DNA from: Mauremys mutica
Taxonomy: Eukaryota > Chordata > Testudines > Geoemydidae
Assembly: GCF_020497125.1 (NCBI RefSeq)
Contig: NW_025422919.1
Span: 310,001-374,000, forward strand
Direction: 5' to 3'
Length of the DNA stretch: 64,000 nt
Shown: one piece after another, positions 34,456-44,600 of the stretch
Layout of the letters: each line of letters opens with the position of its first letter
Position numbering within the stretch: position 1 is the stretch's first letter
Notes under the pieces: model-generated
Seen by the model: the letters and a program-made list of their open reading frames with translations, nothing else
What the model was told of the DNA's origin: nothing
Databases searched by the model: none
Program-made: the position numbers and the translations under genes

Positions 34456-34675
34456 CTGTCCCCATGGCCGGGCCCCACAGAGACCCCCGCCCCCGCCCCG
34501 CGGTCCATACGGCGCTATAGCGCCCGCCCCGCGGCTCGGCCCCGCCCCCCGGCGCACGGCGCCCCGCCCCCCGTGCGCGCTGCGCTCACACGCAGCGGGC
34601 GGCGGGGCCGGGCCTGGGGCTGCGCGGGGCGATGGCGGCCGGCGGCGCGGGCGGAGGCGGCGGAGTCCCGGCAGG
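34440..34675 (+). promoter_or_regulatory. CAMTA2: CAMTA2 CpG-rich promoter
   Basis: CpG density rises sharply, with GC boxes ('ggctcggccccgcccccc', 'gccccgccccccgtgcg'). The stretch leads into the alternative first coding exon at 34,632 and its donor. The transcription start was not determined. Confidence 0.6.
34632..34674 (+). CDS. CAMTA2: CAMTA2 alternative (distal) first coding exon
   Basis: An ATG in 'gcgatggcgg' opens MAAGGAGGGGGVPA and reaches a donor 'gtaccg' after one further G, leaving phase 1. Exon 2 (39,535) needs phase 1, so this exon can splice directly in frame to give a 1,200-residue isoform. Mammalian CAMTA2 also has, to my recollection, an isoform with an M-A-A-A-type start. 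If translation starts only at 38,618, this exon would be 5' UTR. Confidence 0.5.
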
Positions 34676-34727
34676 TACCGGCCCGGGGGGCCCCAGCGCG
34701 GAGCCCGATCCCCGCGCGCGGGGGAGC

Positions 34728-35850
34728 TGGTGCATGCGGGGGTGTGGGGCAGGGTGCGGGGGGGCTGGTGCATGCGGGGATGTGGGGCAGGGGCAGGGTG
34801 CGGGGGGGCTGGTGTATGCGGGGGGGTGGGGCAGGGTGCGGGGGGGGGGGGTGCATGAGGGGGTGTGGGGCAGGGGCAGGGTGCGGGGGGGCGGGTGCAT
34901 GCGGGGGTGTGGGGCAGGGTGCGGGGGGGCTGGGGCATGCGGGGGTGTGGGGCAGGGGCAGGGTGCGGGGGGGGGCTGGTGCATGCGGGGGTGTGGGGCA
35001 GGGGCAGGGTGTGGGGGGCTGATGCAGGCGGGGGTGTGGGGCTGGGTGCGGAGGGGGCTGGTGCCTGCTGGGAGTGTGGGGCAGGGTGCGGGGGGGGGCT
35101 GGTGCATGCGGGGATGTGGGGCAGGGGCAGGGTGCGGGGGGGGCTGGTGCATGCGGGGGTGTGGGGCAGGGTGCGGGGAGGGCTGGTGCATGCGGGGGTG
35201 TGGGGTAGGGGCAGGGTGCGGGGGGGCTGGTGCATGCGGGGGTGTGGGGCAGGGTGCGGGGGGGGCTGGTGCATGCGGGGATGTGGGGCAGGGGCAGGGT
35301 GCGGGGGGGCTGGTGCATGCGGGGGTGTGGGGCAGGGTGCGGGGGGGCTGGTGCATGCGGGGGTGTGGGGCAGGGTGCGGGGGCGCTGGTGCATGCGGGG
35401 ATGTGGGGCAGGGGCAGGGTGCGGGGGGGCTGGTGCATGCGGGGGTGTGGGGCAGGGTGCGGGGGGGCTGGTGCATGTGGGGATGTGGGGCAGGGTGCGG
35501 GGGGGCTGGTGTATGCGGGGGTGTGGGGCAGGGTGCGGGGGGGCTGGTGTATGCGGGGGTGTGGGGCAGGGAGCGGGGGGGGCTGGTGCATGCGGGGGTG
35601 TGGGGCAGGGTGTGGGGGGGCTGGTGCATGCGGGGGTGTGGGGCAGGGTGCGGGGGGGCTGGTGCATGCGGGGGTGTGGGGCAGGGGCAGGGTGTGGGGG
35701 GGCTGGTGCGTGCGGGGATGTGGGGCAGGGTGCGGGGGGGCTAGTGCATGTGGGGGTGTGGGCAGAGGCAGAGCGCGGGGGGGCTGGTGCCTGCTGGGGG
35801 GCAGGGACAGGGTGCGGGGGCTGGTGCATGCTGTGAGGGGGTCTGTGGAG
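34728..35850. repeat. 38/44-bp G-rich minisatellite in CAMTA2 intron 1, about 28 units
   Basis: Units read 'gctggtgcatgcgggggtgt' then 'ggggcagggtgcgg'. A six-base 'ggggca' insertion separates the 44-bp from the 38-bp class. The array starts about 50 bp after the distal exon donor. Confidence 0.93.
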
Positions 35851-36540
35851 CAGGGAGGGGCTGATGGGGGTGGGGGGACACGTGCTTTGGAGGCTGTGAG
35901 GGGTCTCTGGGGCAGGGACAGGCTGATGGGGCGGCAGGTGGCTGCTGGTTGTGTAGGGGGTTCTGTGGGGCAGGTGCATTGGGGGTTTGTGGGGGGGTCG
36001 GTGAGGCAGAGAGGGGCTGCTGGGGCTGTGGGGGGGAGCAGGTGGGTTCTGTGGGGCAGGGAGGGGCTGGTAGGGGTGTAGGAGGGGCGGGTGGATGCTG
36101 TGGCGGGGTTCTGTGGGGCAGGGAGGGGCTGGTAGGGGTGTGGGCGGCAGGTACATGGGGGGGTCTGTCAGGCAGCAGGAGGCTGGGGGGGCAGGTGGAT
36201 GCTGGGGGTGTGGCAGTGTCTGGGGCACAGAGGGGTTGATGGGGGGCAGGGAGAGGATGGGGGGGTGGGGTCTGTGAGGCAGGGAGGGGCTGATGGGGAT
36301 TTGGGGGGCAGTTGGATGCTGGGGGGGTGTTGGCAGGTGCACGGTGGGGGACACTGGAGATGTGGGGGGCAGGGCGTGGGTGCTGGGTTGGGGGTGCACG
36401 GGAGGGGTGGGGGGCAGGTGGACGCTGGGGGTCTGCAGCTGTTGGTGACGGGGGCAGGGGGTGCAAGGGGGGAGATGGAGGTCGGGGGGGGTCTGTGGGG
36501 CTGGAGGTGGGGGGCACTGGAGCCGTGTGTTGGGCACGGA
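35850..36540. repeat. Degenerate G-rich tandem repeat
   Basis: Loose repeats of 'tctgtggggcagggaggggc' and 'gctgatggggg' continue the array at 34,728 with longer, irregular spacing. Confidence 0.7.
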
Positions 36541-36649
36541 TCCCCCCAGCCGAAATCGGGCAGCGTGTGGTGGAAACGCCAGGGGATGCGGCCCTGCCAG
36601 AGCCCCCCTGACCCCCCCAGAGACCCCTCGCCCTGCCGGAGCTTTAAGA

Positions 36650-37790
36650 GGGGAGTGGGGGCTGGTGGGTCAGACCAGGGGGCGCTGGGAGCCAGGACTC
36701 CTGGGTTCTCTCCCCAGCTCTGGGAGGGGAGCGGGGGCTGGTGGGTTACAGCAGGGGGGGCTGGGAGCCAGGACTCCTGGGTTCTCTCCCCGGCTCTGGG
36801 AGGGGAGTGGGGGCTGGTGGGTTAGAGCAGGGGGGGCTGGGAGCCAGGACTCCTGGGTTCTCTCCCCGGCTCTGGGAGGGGAGTGGGGGCTGGTGGTCAG
36901 AGCAGGGGGGGCTGGGAGCCAGGACTCCTGGGTTCTCTCCCCGGCTCTGGGAGGGGAGTGGGGGCTGGTGGGTTAGAGCAGGGGGGACTGGGTGCCAGGA
37001 CTCCTGGGTTCTCTCCCGGGCTCTGGGAGGGGAGTGGGGGCTGGTGGGTTAGAGCTCGGGGGGCTGGGAGCCAGGACTCCTGGGTTCTGCCCCCGGCTCT
37101 GGGAGGGGAGTGGGGGCTGGGGGGTTAGAGCAGGGGGGGCTGGGAGCCAGGACTCCTGGGTTCTCTCCCCGGCTCTGGGAGGGGAGTGGGGGCTGGTGGC
37201 TTAGAGCAGGGGGGGCTGGGAGCCAGGACTCCTGGGTTCTCTCCCCGGCTCTGGGAGGGGAGTGGGGGCTGGGGGGTTAGAGCAGGGCAGGCTGGGAGCC
37301 AGGACTCCTGGGTTCTGCCCCCGGCTCTGGGAGGGGAGTGGGGGCTGGGGGGTTAGAGCAGGGGGCGCTGGGAGCCAGGACTCCTGGGTTCTCTCCCCGG
37401 CTCTGGGAGGGGAGTGGGGGCTGGTGGTTAGAGCAGGGGGGGCTGGGAGCCAGGACTCCTGGGTTCTCTCCCCGGCGCCGGGAGGGGAGTGGGGGCTGGT
37501 GGTTAGAGCAGGGGGGCTGGGAGCCAGGACTCCTGGGTTCTCTCCCTGGCTCTGGGAGGGGAGTGGGGGCTGGTGGGTCAGAGCAGGGGGGGCTGGGAGC
37601 CAGGACTCCTGGGTTCTCTCCCCGGCGCCGGGAGGGGAGTGGGGGCTGGTGGTTAGAGCAGGGGGGCTGGGAGCCAGGACTCCTGGGTTCTCTCCCCGGC
37701 GCCGGGAGGGGAGTGGGGGCTGGTGGTTAGAGCAGGGGGGCTGGGAGCCAGGACTCCTGGGTTCTCTCCCCGGCGCCGGGAGGGGCTTTC
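36650..37790 (+). repeat. 76-bp tRNA-like minisatellite, block 2 (about 15 copies)
   Basis: The unit is the same as at 11,682, in + orientation, upstream of the proximal first exon. The right half uses a 'ccccggcgccgggagg' variant shared by consecutive units, a sign of local amplification. Confidence 0.95.
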
Positions 37791-38039
37791 CTCTTCCCGG
37801 CCTGTTGTCGAGTGGCTTCCCCGGGGTTCCCAGGGCTCCTTGGTGACCCAGCCCGAGTCACTTCCCCTTGGCTCGGCTCCCGGGGCGGGGGGGGGGGGGG
37901 GGCAGAAATCTCCTTGCACTTGGGCCGGGGTGGGGCCGCATTGAACCCTGCGGCTGGCGGCTCGTTAAAAGGGCAACGGCTCGGAGCCACTAGAAACCTC
38001 CCTCCTCCTAGGATCTCAAAGCACAGGGCTCTCAGCCCC

Positions 38040-38285
38040 CCCTGCTCTAACCCACCAGCCCCCACTCCCCTCCCAGAGCTGGGTAGAGAACCCAGGAGTC
38101 CTGGCTCTCAGCCCCCCCCGCTCTACCCATCAGCCCCCACTCCCCTCCCAGAGCTGGGTAGAGAACCCAGGAGTCCTGGGTCTCAGCCCCCCCCCCGCTC
38201 TACCCATCAGCCCCCACTCCCCTCCCAGAGCCGGGGAGAGAACCCAGGAGTCCTGGCTCCCAGCCCCCCCCACTCCCCTCCCAGA
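38040..38285 (-). repeat. 76-bp minisatellite, block 3 (inverted, 3 copies)
   Basis: The units are the reverse complement of the family ('gagaacccaggagtcctgg'). A single inverted 60-bp-family unit follows at about 38,288-38,345. Confidence 0.93.
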
Positions 38286-38538
38286 GCCCAGCGCCGGGCG
38301 AGGGGTCCCTGGTTAACGGCAGCCCCGCCCCAGAGGTGGCCGCATTCCATGTGGCGGTAGCTGGAGCAGCGAGCAGAGGTGCCGTCGTGTGGCGGGCGGA
38401 CGGAGGTGACGGCTCGCAGGGGATGTGGGGAGGCCCGGCTGGATGGGCCCCGCGGTCTGGGCTGGGGGGTGGGGGGGCCGGGACGGGTTGTGCCCTGGCG
38501 GCGGGTGAATCTGAGTCCTGCTGCTCTGCCGTTGCCAG

Positions 38539-38648
38539 GTCTGAGCCGTTCCCCTGCGCGCCGTGAGATGAGCCCCCCAGGCCCGGAGCTCTAGTCAGCC
38601 AGCGCCAGGCCCCGACCATGAATAACAAGGAAACCACAGAGCTCTCCG
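38539..38648 (+). CDS. CAMTA2: CAMTA2 proximal first coding exon (coding 38,618-38,648)
   Basis: The ATG at 38,618 in 'ccgaccatgaat' encodes MNNKETTELS, very like the mammalian CAMTA2 start, and ends at phase 1 with donor 'gtgagt'. A possible acceptor 'ctctgccgttgccag' at 38,538 suggests it can be an internal exon with 5' UTR. The start of this exon is therefore tentative; the coding part is not. Confidence 0.82.
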
Positions 38649-41600
38649 GTGAGTCCCCCCCCCGACCCCTCCTCCTGGAGCCGCGGAGAGAACCCAGGAG
38701 TCCTGGCTCCCAGCCCTCCTGCTCCAACCCACCAGCCCCCACTCCCCTCCCAGAGCCAGGGAGAGAACCCAGGAGTCCTGGCTCCCAGCCCCCCCCTGCT
38801 CCGACCCACCAGCCCCCACTCCCCTCCCAGAGCCGGGGAGAGAACCCAGGAGTCCTGGCTCCCAGCCCCCCCCTGCTCCGACCCACCAGCCCCCACTCCC
38901 CTCCCAGAGCCGGGGAGAGAACCCAGGAGTCCTGGCTCCCAGCCCCCACTGCTCTAACCACCAGCCCCCACTCCCCTCCCAGAGCCGGGGGGAGAACCCA
39001 GGAGTCCTGGCTCCCAGCGCCCCCTGCTCTAACCCACCAGCCCCCACTCCCCTCCCAGAGCCGGGGAGAGAACCCAGGAGTCCTGGCTCCCAGCCCCCCT
39101 GCTCCGACCCACCAGCCCACACTCCCCTCCCAGCGCCGGGGAGAGAACCCAGGAGTCCTGGCTCCCAGCCCCCCCTGCTCTAACCACCAGGCCCCACTCC
39201 CCTCCCGGAGCTGGGGAGAGAACCCAGGAGTCCTGGCTCCCAGCCCCCTGCTCTAACCCCCCAGCCCCCACTCCCCTCCCAGAGCCGGGGAGAGGACCCA
39301 GGAGTCCTGGCTCCCAGCCCCCCTGCTCTGACCCACCAGCCCCCACTCCCCTCCCAGCGCCGGGGAGAGAACCCAGGAGTCCTGGCTCCCAGCCCCCCCT
39401 GCTCTGACCCACCAGCCCCCACTCCCCTCCCAGCGCCGGGGAGAGAACCCAGGCGTCCGGGCTCCCAGCCCCCCCTGCTCTGACCCCCCAGGACCGTCTC
39501 CGATACCTGATTGTCGCTCTCTCCCTGTCCGCAGAGAAGAGCCACCACCTGAAGCTTTTCCTGCCCAAGAAGCTGGTGGAGTGTCTGCCCAAATGCCCTG
39601 CGCTGCCCAAGGAGCGGCTGCGCTGGAACACCAACGAGGTGGGGAGTGGGGCAGGGGCCTGTCCCCTCTGGGGGGCGCCGGCTCCCCCCCGGCCCCAGGG
39701 CGGGTACTGGCTGGCTCAGGGGGGCGGGGAATGGGGCAGGGGCCTGTCCCCTCCGGGGGGCACCGGCTCCCACCCGGCCCCAGGGCGGGGACTGGCTGGC
39801 TCAGGGGGGTGGGGAACGGGGCAGGGGCCTGTCCCCTCTGGGGGGCACTGGCTCCCACCCGGCCCCAGGGCGGGGACTGGCTGGCTCAGGGGGGTGGGGA
39901 ATGGGGCAGGGGCTGTCCCCTCTGGGGGGCGCCGGCTCCCACCCGGCCCCAGAGGGGGGACTGGCTGGCTCCGGGGGGCGGGGAATGGGGCAGGGCCCTG
40001 TCTCCGCCCCATGGGCTGGGGTGGGGGGCACAGGAAGGGGGGGGCTGCCTGTGGCCCGTGCTGACCCGCGGGTGCTGGCGTGTTGCAGGAAATCGCCTCC
40101 TATCTCATCACCTTCGAGCGGCACGAGGAGTGGCTGTCCTGCGCCCCCAAGACCCGGTGAGCGGCCGGCGGGACGGGGGGCTGGGAGGAGCGGGGGGCGG
40201 AGGGAAGGGGGGGGAGATCTGGGGGGGCGGGAGGGGCTCTGTGGCTCCCCACCTGACACCCCCCCCCCCGCCCGGTGCCAGCCCCCAGAACGGCTCCATC
40301 ATCCTGTACAACCGGAAGAAGGTGAAGTACCGCAAGGACGGCTACTGCTGGAAGAAGCGCAAGGACGGGAAGACCACGCGCGAGGACCACATGAAGCTGA
40401 AGGTGCAAGGGATGGAGGTAGGCGGGGGGCGGGGCCTGGGAGCGGGGGGCGGGGCCTGGGAGCGGGGGCCGGGGCCTGGGAGGTGGTGGGGTGGGGCCTG
40501 GTTGGTGGTGGGGCGGGGCCTGGAGGCAGGGGGCGGGGCATGAGTGGTGGGGCGGGGCCTGGGGCATGGCCTGGTTGGTAGTGGGGCGGGGCCTGGAGGC
40601 AGGGGGCGGGGCCTGAGTGGTGGTGGGGTAGTGCCTGGGGGCGGGGCCTGGGGCAGGTGGCGGGGCCTGAGTGGTGGTGGGGCGGGGCCTGGAGGCAGGG
40701 GGCGGGGCATGAGTGGTGGGGCGGGGCATGGGGCAGGGCCTGGTTGGTAGTGGGGCGGGGCCTGGAGGCAGGGGGCGGGGCCTGAGTGGTGGTGGGGTAG
40801 TGCCTGGGGGCGGGGCGTGGGGGCAGGAAGTGGGGGAGAGGAGCCGGGGCTGGGTCACAGCTGCAGGGGGCGGGGTCCGGACCGGGTCAGGGGGACTGTG
40901 GGGCAGGCTGGGGGGCGGTGCCCCTAGAGCTGAGGGGGGCAGGCGGTGGGGGGCTGGCTGCCCCCCGGGAGCGGGGCAATGGGGCACCGGTGTGAGCAGG
41001 ACCCACTGCACGTTTGGGGGGGGGGCCCAGCTCTCCCCCGCCCCCCAGCGCTGAGCACCCCCGTCTCCCCGCAGTGTCTCTACGGCTGCTACGTCCACTC
41101 GTCCATCGTCCCCACATTCCACCGCCGCTGCTACTGGCTGCTGCAGGTACCGGGGGGGGGCGGTTTGGGGGGGCCGGGTCAAGGTAAAGCACCTAAAACC
41201 AACCTGCGAGGGCTCTGAACAGAGACCCTGTGGGTCTCGCACGGTCCCGGCCCCCCGCTCTGACCCACCAGCCCCACTCCCCTCCCAGCGCCGGGGAGAG
41301 AACCCAGGAGTCCTGGCTCCCGGCCCCCCTGCTCTCACCCACCAGCCCCACTCCCCTCCCAGCGCCGGGGAGAGAACCCAGGAGTCCTGGCTCCCGGCCC
41401 CCCTGCTCTGACCCACCAGCCCCCATTCCCCTCCCAGAGCCGGGGAGAGAACCCAGGAGTCCTGGCTCCCAGCCACCCTGCTCTGACCCACCAGCCCCCA
41501 CTCCCCTCCCAGAGCTGGGGAGAGAACCCAGGAGTCCTGGCTCCCAGCCGCCCCTGCTCTGACCCACCAGCCCCCACTCCCCTCCCAGAGCCGGGGAGAG

Positions 41601-44600
41601 AACCCAGGAGTCCTGGCTCCCGGCCCCCCCTGCTCGTACCCACCAGCCCCCACTGCCCTCCCAGTGCCGGGGAGAGAACCCAGGAGTCCTGGCTCCCGGC
41701 CCCCCCTGCTCTAACCCACCAGCCCCCACTCCCCTCCCAGAGCCGGGGAGAGAACCCAGGAGTCCTGGCTCCCAGCCCCCCTGCTCTAACCCACGAGACC
41801 CCACTCCCCTCTCAGAGCCAGGGAGAGAACCCAGGAGTCCTGGCTCCCAGCCCCCCCCTGCTCTAACCCACCAGCCCCCCCTCCCCTCCCAGCGCCGGGG
41901 AGAGAACCCAGGAGTCCTGGCTCCCAGCCCCCTGCTCTAACTCACCAGCCCCCACTCCCCTCCCAGAGCCAGGAGAGAACCCAGGAGTCCTGGCTCCCAG
42001 CCCCCTGCTCTAACCCACCAGCCCCCCCTCCCCTCCCCTCCCAGCGCCGGGGAGAGAACCCAGGAATCCTGGCTCCCAGCCCCCTGCTCCAACCCACCAG
42101 CCCCCACTCCCCTCCCAGAGCCAGGGAGAGAACCCAGGAGTCCTGGCTCCCAGCCCCCTGCTCTAACCACCAGCCCCCACTCCCCTCCCAGAGCCGGGGA
42201 GAGAACCCAGGAGTCCTGGCTCCCAGCCCCCCCTGCTCTAACCCACCAGCCCCCACTCCCCTCCCAGAGCCGGGGAGAGAACCCAGGAGTCCTGGCTCCC
42301 AGCCCCCTGCTCTAACCCACCAGCCCCCCCTCCCCTCCCAGCGCCGGGGAGAGAACCCCGGCGTCCTGGCTCCCAGCCCCCCCCCCCCCCGAGGGCGGGA
42401 ACCCCGGCATCCTGACGCCCCCGCCCCCGCAGAACCCCGACATCGTGCTGGTGCACTACCTGAACGTGCCGGCGCTGGAGGACTGCGCGAAGCTCTGCGG
42501 GCCCATCCTCTGCTCCATCAACAGCGACCGCAAGGAGTGGCTGAAGTGGTCGAAGGAGGAGCTGGTGACGCAGCTCAAACCCATGTGTAAGGAGGGGGCG
42601 CCGGGGGGGGGCGTGGTGGTGGGAGGAGGGCCCCGGGGGGGGGCTGTGGGGCAGGGAGGGGGCGGGTGAAGGGTTGTCGCACTGACGGGCACCCCCCACG
42701 GCCCGCATGGGGACCACTGTGGGTGCGATCTGGGCGTCCGTGACAGCGGGGCAGCCCCAGGTGAGTGGGTGGGGGGCCCAGCTGGGTCGCTCCCCCCCCC
42801 CAAGTCTCTCTGTGCCCCCCCCAGTTCACGGGATAAAGTGGACCTGCAGCAACGGGAACGGGACCACGGAGTTCTCCATCGAGCAGCTGGTGCAGCAGAT
42901 CCTGGAGAGCCACCAGGCCAAGCCCCCGCCCCGCACCCACGCCTGCCTCTGCAGCACCAGCCTGGGTCAGTGCCCCCCACCCCCCGAGAGAACCCAGGAG
43001 TCCAGGCTCCCTGACCCCCCTGCTCTGACCCACCAGCCCCCACTCCCCTCCCAGAGCCGGGGAGAGAACCCAGGAGTCCTGGCTCCCAGCCCCCCTGCTC
43101 TGACCCACCAGCCCCCACTCCCCTCCCAGAGCCAGGGAGAGAACCCAGGAGTCCTGGCTCCCAGCCCCCCCTGCTCTGACCCACCAGCCCCCACTCCCTT
43201 CCCAGAGCCGGGGAGAGAACCCAGGAGTCCTGGCTCCCAGCCCCCCCTGCTCTGACCCACCAGCCCCCACTCCCCTCCCAGAGCCGGGGAGAGAACCCAG
43301 GAGTCCTGGCTCCCAGCCCCCCCTGCTCTGACCCACCAGCCCCCACTCCCCTCCCAGAGCCGGGGAGAGAACCCAGGAGTCCTGGCTCCCAGCCCCCCCT
43401 GCTCTGCCCCCCATGTGCCCAGAGCCGCCCTCCCCTTCCCCATCTGGGGCAGCGCCCCTGGCGCCCCATCAGTGTGTGTGTGGGGGGGAGCAGTGGCTGG
43501 CGTCCGGGGGCGGGGCAGGTGCTGGGGACCCACAGCCTCTGTCCGTCTGTCCCCCTAGCCCCACCATCTCGCTGCCTCGCCCCAGAGGTGGCTGCATCTC
43601 AGCACCCCCCCTCCCCTCTCACCCCGCGGTCCCCCCCTCACGTGCGCGTGTCTCGCCCCCGCAGGCAGCCCGGGGCACGTCCCGCACCGGTGCAGCAGCA
43701 CCAAGCACCGCATCATCTCCCCGAAGGTGGAGGCCCGGCCCTCCCCTGCCCTCCCCGACCCGCCCCGCCTGGCCGAGCCCAAGCCGGAGCCGGCGCCGGC
43801 TAAACCCGACCGGAAGCAGCCCCCGGCGCCCGCCGAGCCCCCCTCCCCGGACGCCCCCCGGCCCTCGCCCGCCCCGGGGCTGCCCGGCAGCGCCGTCCTG
43901 GTGGTGGCCGGCCCGGAGAAGCCGCTGGCCCTCACGCCCAGCCAGCACCTGGTGGCGGGCAACCCGCCGGGCCTGGCCCTGCTGCCGGGCCCCGGGCTGC
44001 TCCTGTCGCAGACCCTGGAGACCGGCATGGAGACCGGCATGGAGGCCGGCTCCGGCGCCTTCGACCCCGACTGCTTCCTCAACAGCCCCGCCCGGGGCCA
44101 GACCTACGGCCGCCGGGCCCCGGAGCCGGCCCCCCCCGGCAACCGCTTCTTCATCCAGGACGACGCGGGGGCGCCGGGGCGGGGGGGCGGCCGGGCCCCC
44201 GCCGGGGAGACGCCCATGGAGACGGGGGGGCCCCGGCCGGGCGGCGGAGCCGGGGAGCACCTGCCGGACGAGCTCTACTCCATCATCCCCACGGGGGCGG
44301 GAGTGGGGCCGGAGCTGCCCTTCGGCCTCTCCCTGGACTGCCTCATCTCCGAGCTCATGACGGAGGGGGCCGGGGCCGGGGAGGGGAGCAGCCCCCCGCG
44401 CCCGGCCCTGCCCGACGCCCCCGGCGAGGCCGCCCCCCCGGAGGGCTTGGCGGCGCCGGAGCCGCTGGTCACCATCACCGACTTCTCGCCGGACTGGTCC
44501 TACCCCGAGGTGAGCAGGGCGTTTGCGGGGGGGGGGGGGGGCTGGGATCAGGGGGGCCCCCTGCCCCTCCCTCCGCCCCCCCCCCATTAACCCCTCGCTT

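Noticed and set aside
34327..36537. A 736-codon minus-strand open frame, rich in P, H and T
   Set aside because: It is made of translated minisatellite units on both sides of the CAMTA2 promoter, runs antisense through the first exon, and has no domain. Several overlapping frames in the same array are equally open.
43555..44587. Minus-strand frames of 175-322 codons opposite CAMTA2 exon 8
   Set aside because: Antisense shadows of a GC-rich exon; the + strand encodes conserved CAMTA2 sequence.
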